From contig DJEE01000045.1 in NCBI GenBank assembly GCA_002431805.1, forward strand, positions 470-9,328: a stretch of 8,859 nt of DNA. The letters are read 5' to 3'. Of the stretch, positions 5,093 through 8,859 are shown piece after piece (positions within the stretch are counted from its first letter, which is position 1; the number at the start of each line of letters is the position of its first letter). Under the pieces are notes generated by a model. That model searched no databases and was not told the DNA's origin. It worked only from the letters and a program-made list of their open reading frames with translations. A program made the translations under genes and the position numbers. The DNA is from Eggerthellaceae bacterium UBA5906 (GTDB taxonomy: Bacteria; Actinomycetota; Coriobacteriia; Coriobacteriales; Eggerthellaceae).

Positions 5093-6895
5093 ATGACCGA
5101 TCCTTCGCATATTCGCAATTTCAGCATTATCGCGCACATCGACCACGGCAAGTCCACGTTGTCCGACCGCATTTTGGAATTGACGGGCACGGTGGCGCAC
5201 CGCGATATGCAGGCGCAGCTGCTTGACAGCATGGACATCGAACGCGAGCGCGGCATTACTATCAAAAGCCAGGCGGTGCGCGTCAGTTATACCGCCGACG
5301 ATGGCGAAACGTACCAGTTCAACCTCATTGACACCCCGGGCCACGTTGACTTCACCTACGAGGTAAGCCGTAGCTTGGCCGCGTGTGAGGGCGCGGTGCT
5401 GGTGGTTGACGCCACGCAAGGCGTGGAGGCGCAAACGGTCGCCAACGCCATGATGGCCATGAACGCCAACCTGGAAATCATCCCGCTTATCAACAAAATC
5501 GACCTTCCGTCCGCTGAACCGGAACGCGTGAAGGCGGAAATCGAAGACGGTCTTGCCATTCCTGCCGACGACGCGGTGCTTGCCAGCGGCAAAACCGGCG
5601 AGGGCGTGCATGACTTGCTGGAAGCGGTGGTGTACAACATCCCTGCGCCGCAAGGTAGGGCCGAAGCCCCGCTGCGCGCGCTTATCTTCGACAGCTACTT
5701 CGATCCGTACCGTGGTGTGGTTGCGCTTGTGCGCGTGGTTGACGGCAGCATGCGCAAAGGTCAGAAGCTCAAGCTTATGGCCAGCGGCAAAACAATTCTT
5801 GCCGAGGAGGTTGGCGCGCGCCACCCCGCCGAAGAGCCGCTGCCCGAGCTTGGCGTAGGTGAGGTGGGGTATCTGGTCACCGGCCTGAAAGACCTATCGC
5901 ATGTAAAAGTGGGCGACACCATCACGCTGGCCGAGGGCGGCGTGGACGACCCTCTTCCCGGCTATCGCGAAGCGAAGCCCATGGTGTACACGGGCCTGTT
6001 CCCCATTGAATCCGACCAGTACGAGCCACTGAAAGAGGCGCTTGAGAAGCTGTCGCTCAATGACCCGGCGCTTATTTGGGAGCCGGAAAAGTCGCATGCA
6101 CTGGGCTTTGGTTTCCGCGTTGGCTTTTTGGGCTTGCTACACATGGAGGTGGTGAAGGAGCGCCTTGAGCGTGAGTTCAACCTTGACCTTCTGGCCACGG
6201 CACCTTCGGTGGAGTATCACGTGTTCTGCCAGGGCGGCAAGATGATCAGCTTGCACTCCCCGCAGGAAATGCCCGACCCGGGCGAAATCGAACGCATCGA
6301 AGAGCCGTACCTGAAGGCGAAAATCCTTATCCCGCCCGATTACGTGGGCGCGGTCATGGACCTAACGGTGCAGCGCCGCGGCACGTTCGTTACCATGAAC
6401 TACCTTTCGCAGCACACTGTTGAGATGCTATGGGAAATACCGCTGTCGGAGCTTATCATGGACTACTTCGACAAGCTGAAGTCAAACACGAAAGGCTACG
6501 CAAGCCTTGACTACGACTTTGATGGGTACAAGCCGTCTAACCTGGTGAAGCTTGACATTCTGCTGTCGGGCAAGCCTATCGACGCGCTTAGCTTCATTGT
6601 GCATCGCGACAAGGCTTACGAACGTGGGCGTGTGCTTGCCGAAAAGCTGAAAGAGATCATTCCCCGCCAGATGTTCGAGGTGCCTATTCAGGCGGCCATC
6701 GGCGGGCGCGTGCTTGCGCGCGAAACTGTGAAGGCTAAGCGCAAAGACGTGCTTGCAAAATGCTACGGCGGCGACATCAGCCGCAAACGCAAGCTGCTTG
6801 AAAAGCAGAAGCAGGGCAAAAAGCGCATGAAGGCAATCGGCAACGTGGAGGTGCCGCAAGAGGCGTTCATGGCTATTCTGAAGGTTGACGATTAA
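5093..6895 (+). CDS. lepA: Elongation factor 4 (LepA), ribosome-associated GTPase
   Basis: The protein is 600 aa, the standard LepA length. LepA/EF4 is a translational GTPase that acts on the ribosome (back-translocation and initiation or assembly roles have been proposed). GTPase motifs are all present: AHIDHGKST (14-22, G1), RERGITIKS (51-59, G2), DTPGH (80-84, G3), NKID (134-137, G4) and SGKTGEG (165-171, G5 region). Beta-barrel domain II, domain III with [20 protein letters not shown], and the EF-G-V-like domain follow. The LepA-specific C-terminal domain ends with [20 protein letters not shown] and then [10 protein letters not shown], which separates LepA from EF-G and TypA. The start gives the usual short N-terminus before [19 protein letters not shown] (5087-5090) lies only 2 nt from the ATG, closer than ideal. 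It appears to be the first gene of the lepA-orf-dusB-hemW cluster. Confidence 0.98.
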   Translation: MTDPSHIRNFSIIAHIDHGKSTLSDRILELTGTVAHRDMQAQLLDSMDIERERGITIKSQAVRVSYTADDGETYQFNLIDTPGHVDFTYEVSRSLAACEGAVLVVDATQGVEAQTVANAMMAMNANLEIIPLINKIDLPSAEPERVKAEIEDGLAIPADDAVLASGKTGEGVHDLLEAVVYNIPAPQGRAEAPLRALIFDSYFDPYRGVVALVRVVDGSMRKGQKLKLMASGKTILAEEVGARHPAEEPLPELGVGEVGYLVTGLKDLSHVKVGDTITLAEGGVDDPLPGYREAKPMVYTGLFPIESDQYEPLKEALEKLSLNDPALIWEPEKSHALGFGFRVGFLGLLHMEVVKERLEREFNLDLLATAPSVEYHVFCQGGKMISLHSPQEMPDPGEIERIEEPYLKAKILIPPDYVGAVMDLTVQRRGTFVTMNYLSQHTVEMLWEIPLSELIMDYFDKLKSNTKGYASLDYDFDGYKPSNLVKLDILLSGKPIDALSFIVHRDKAYERGRVLAEKLKEIIPRQMFEVPIQAAIGGRVLARETVKAKRKDVLAKCYGGDISRKRKLLEKQKQGKKRMKAIGNVEVPQEAFMAILKVDD

Positions 6896-6911
6896 AGGTT
6901 ATTTGCACGGT

Positions 6912-7109
6912 ATGAGCAAAAAGCGCAACGAAGAATACAACTGGCTTGACGACGCGTTTGACGACAAGAAGGCGGCGGCCGAGCTTGAACGCGCGCAGGG
7001 CGGCGGTACGAAAGCCGCCGGCATCGGATGTGTCGTGGTGGTGTTGGCGCTGGTAGCGTTGCTTGTGTTTACGCTAGTTTCCGGCGTGGGCATTTTGGCC
7101 TCGATGTAG
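6912..7109 (+). CDS. Small single-span membrane protein of unknown function
   Basis: This encodes 65 aa that I do not recognise. Residues 1-35 are hydrophilic and highly charged (MSKKRNEEYNWLDDAFDDKK, then AAAELERAQGGG). Residues about 37-62 form one strongly hydrophobic segment (GIGCVVVVLALVALLVFTLV) reaching almost to the C-terminus, so it looks like a tail-anchored protein with a cytoplasmic acidic head. It begins 16 nt after lepA and ends 7 nt before dusB in the same direction, which supports it being a real, co-transcribed gene. ATG 6912 was preferred; AAGG (6895-6898) is rather far upstream, and TTG 6903 is an alternative start that would add three residues. A functional link to LepA or DusB is not demonstrated by position alone. 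Confidence 0.75.
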   Translation: MSKKRNEEYNWLDDAFDDKKAAAELERAQGGGTKAAGIGCVVVVLALVALLVFTLVSGVGILASM

Positions 7110-7116
7110 GTGACGT

Positions 7117-8088
7117 ATGCACGAGTTTTTCCGCACCCACCAGCTTTTGCTGGCTCCCATGGCCGGCGTGTCGGACATGGCGTTTCGAACGTTGTGCCGC
7201 GAACAGGGCGCCGAGCTTACCTACACCGAAATGGTTTCGGCAAAAGGCCTTTCCTACGCAAACGAGAAAACCCGTCATTTGCTCGATTTGGCCGATGGCG
7301 AGGATATGGTGGCGGTTCAACTGTTCGGTCATGAACCGCAAACCATGGCATCGCAAGCTGCGTGGATCGAACAGGAAATGGGCTCTTCGCTTGCGTATAT
7401 CGACATCAACATGGGATGCCCGGCGCGCAAGATCGTCACGAAAGGCGATGGAAGCGCTCTGATGCGCACCCCTGACGTGGCGGCGCAAATTGTAACGGCC
7501 GTACGCAAAGCCGTCGAGCATCCTGTTACCGTGAAGTTCCGCCGTGGATGGGCTGCGGGGCAGGAGACGGCCCCCGAATTTGCGCGGCGCATGGAAGCTG
7601 CTGGCGCATGCGCCGTTGCCGTACACGGGCGTTTCGCCGAGCAGCTGTATCGCGGTAGCTCTGATTGGGGCACTGTTGCGCGCGTGAAGCAGGCAGTCAG
7701 CGTGCCCGTGGTGGGCAACGGCGACGTGAAATGCGGTCGCGACGCCGCGGCTATCAAGCGCGAAACAGGCTGCGATGCCGTGATGATCGCACGTGCCGCC
7801 GAAGGCAACCCGTGGATTTTCGCGCAAGCTCAAGCGGCGCTGCAAGGGCTTCCCGAGCCTGCGGCGCCTACGATTGAACAGCGCATTGCCTTGGCGCGAC
7901 GTCATGCGCGCCTGCTTTCGCAGCGCGAAGGGCGCAACATCGTGCGCATGCGCAAGCATGCCATGTGGTATATGACAGGTCTTCCTGGTGCTGCGGCCGC
8001 TCGCGGAAAAATCAACGCATGTGTAAGCGTTGAAGATTTCGATGCCGTGTTCGATGAGTTGCTAGAGATTGCGAACGCCCATGCATGA
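7117..8088 (+). CDS. dusB: tRNA-dihydrouridine synthase, DusB family
   Basis: This encodes 323 aa, the normal size. Dus enzymes use FMN and NADPH to reduce specific uridines in the tRNA D-loop. The TIM-barrel features are LLLAPMAGVSDMAFR at the N-terminus (the flavin-binding first strand), TEMVSAKGL, VQLFGHEP, and the signature DINMGCPARKIVTKGDGSALM, which holds catalytic Cys101. Then come TVKFRRGW, VHGRF (His170), VPVVGNGDV (196-204) and MIARAAEGNPWIF (223-235), the phosphate-binding end of the barrel. The C-terminal helical domain carries MRKHAMWYMTGLPGAA, typical of DusB/NifR3 and the part that recognises tRNA. AGGTGA (7108-7113) precedes the ATG, overlapping the stop of the upstream small gene. 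The end overlaps hemW by 8 nt. I am sure of Dus; the DusB subgroup is likely from the family motifs. Confidence 0.95.
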   Translation: MHEFFRTHQLLLAPMAGVSDMAFRTLCREQGAELTYTEMVSAKGLSYANEKTRHLLDLADGEDMVAVQLFGHEPQTMASQAAWIEQEMGSSLAYIDINMGCPARKIVTKGDGSALMRTPDVAAQIVTAVRKAVEHPVTVKFRRGWAAGQETAPEFARRMEAAGACAVAVHGRFAEQLYRGSSDWGTVARVKQAVSVPVVGNGDVKCGRDAAAIKRETGCDAVMIARAAEGNPWIFAQAQAALQGLPEPAAPTIEQRIALARRHARLLSQREGRNIVRMRKHAMWYMTGLPGAAAARGKINACVSVEDFDAVFDELLEIANAHA

Positions 8089-8859
8089 TCCGTATCGCGC
8101 GCTGTACCTGCATATCCCGTTTTGCGTGAAGCGCTGCTCGTATTGCGATTTCGCAACCAGCGCGGTTCCTGCCGGCGATGAGCGCATTGACAGCTACATT
8201 GAAGACCTGTGCCTGCAAATTCGCCGCAAGGCGAAAGAAGGCGAGCTTGCGTCTGTTGAAACGGTGTACATCGGCGGCGGCACGCCGTCGCATGTGGGCA
8301 TGTCTCGGTTGTCCATGTTGCTGTACACGCTCGGCTTGTCCATGCGGCTCGAGCCTGATGTGGAGTGCTCCATGGAGGCAAACCCTGAAAGCCTTACGCA
8401 AACCATGGTGCGCGATATATGGGCGCTGGGGGTAAACCGTCTGTCCATCGGGGTGCAAAGCTTCGATGATCAGGTGCTTTCCGTTCTGGGTCGCGCGCAT
8501 TCCGCTGAAGCTGCCAAGCAAGCGGTAAGAACGGCGCACGAGCGCTTCGACAACGTGAGCGTCGATTTGATGTGCGGCATTCCCGGGCAGTCGCTCGCGT
8601 CGTTTGAGGCCAGCGTTGAAACTGCGGTTGAACTGGGCGTTTCCCATGTGAGCATCTACCCGCTTACCATTGAACCCCACACCCCCTTTGACGCCATGGT
8701 TTTGTCTGGTGAACTTGAGGAGCCGGACGATGACGTGGAAGCCGACCGTATGCAGGCCGCCGCTCGCATCCTTGCACAGGCGGGTTTTGAGCGCTACGAA
8801 GTGGCAAGCTACGCAAAACCGGGCTATCAGTGTAAACACAATATCGCGTACTGGACGGG
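8081..8859 (+). CDS. hemW: HemW radical SAM heme chaperone (HemN-like), 3' end outside window
   Basis: An open frame from ATG 8081 to the window end gives the first 259 residues. The radical SAM cluster is C15-VKR-C19-SY-C22 followed by Asp-Phe. HemN coproporphyrinogen dehydrogenase has a fourth Cys after the third, whereas HemW has Phe at that place, so Phe24 argues for HemW, a heme-binding protein thought to deliver heme to respiratory enzymes. Further family marks are VYIGGGTPS (62-70, SAM-binding glycine motif), EANPES (99-104), NRLSIGVQSF (119-128), VDLMCGIPGQ (161-170) and, near the window end, YEVASYAKPGY and HNIAYW. The start overlaps the last 8 nt of dusB, suggesting translational coupling. 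Annotated HemW proteins are often labelled 'oxygen-independent coproporphyrinogen III oxidase'; that activity is not expected here. The missing C-terminal domain would begin soon after this point. Confidence 0.95.
   Translation, partial: MHDPYRALYLHIPFCVKRCSYCDFATSAVPAGDERIDSYIEDLCLQIRRKAKEGELASVETVYIGGGTPSHVGMSRLSMLLYTLGLSMRLEPDVECSMEANPESLTQTMVRDIWALGVNRLSIGVQSFDDQVLSVLGRAHSAEAAKQAVRTAHERFDNVSVDLMCGIPGQSLASFEASVETAVELGVSHVSIYPLTIEPHTPFDAMVLSGELEEPDDDVEADRMQAAARILAQAGFERYEVASYAKPGYQCKHNIAYWT

Noticed and set aside
8012..8839. 275-aa minus-strand frame opposite hemW
   Set aside because: Antisense to a frame with intact radical SAM and HemW motifs, and without recognisable domains.

Overview
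The window looks like ordinary chromosomal DNA from a GC-rich, Gram-positive-type anaerobe. My best guess is the actinobacterial class Coriobacteriia, probably the Eggerthellaceae. Three observations support this: the order comEA-comEC-holA / rpsT / lepA-hemW, a small lipoprotein with a CxxCH heme-c motif (c-type cytochromes are common in Eggerthellaceae), and an Ala/Lys/Glu-rich tail on ribosomal protein S20. The lineage is inferred; no rRNA gene is present to confirm it.

Positions 1-3486 (+ strand) hold a tightly packed DNA-uptake and replication block: the last codons of comEA (DNA receptor), all of comEC (membrane channel for transforming DNA, with a C-terminal metallo-beta-lactamase-fold domain) and holA (clamp-loader delta subunit). 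Adjacent genes overlap or nearly abut. Positions 3487-3672 are a non-coding convergent junction. It contains two hairpins that are near-identical inverted copies of one GTGAACAC/GGGGACGGAG element (REP/BIME-like), followed by a strong bidirectional terminator shared by holA and rpsT. rpsT lies on the minus strand (3673-4179) and encodes an S20 almost twice the usual length. A 381-nt divergent intergenic region (4180-4560) holds a hairpin just upstream of the rpsT ribosome binding site, a 15-nt direct repeat and a perfect 8-bp dyad in front of the next gene.

Positions 4561-4989 (+) encode a predicted lipoprotein with one CxxCH motif, of unrecognised family. A terminator-like hairpin and an extended -10 promoter candidate separate it from a second compact + strand cluster: lepA (EF4 translation factor), a 65-aa single-membrane-span protein, dusB (tRNA dihydrouridine synthase) and the start of hemW (radical SAM heme chaperone), which runs off the end of the window.

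The skeleton matches the gene order known from Bacillus subtilis (comEC-holA-rpsT-[gpr-spoIIP]-lepA-hemW-hrcA). Here the sporulation genes are absent and the heme-motif lipoprotein occupies their slot, while a small membrane protein and dusB sit between lepA and hemW. I found no clear new multi-gene system. The items most worth a second look are the inverted REP-like pair at 3510-3611, the CxxCH lipoprotein with its upstream dyad, and the S20 extension.
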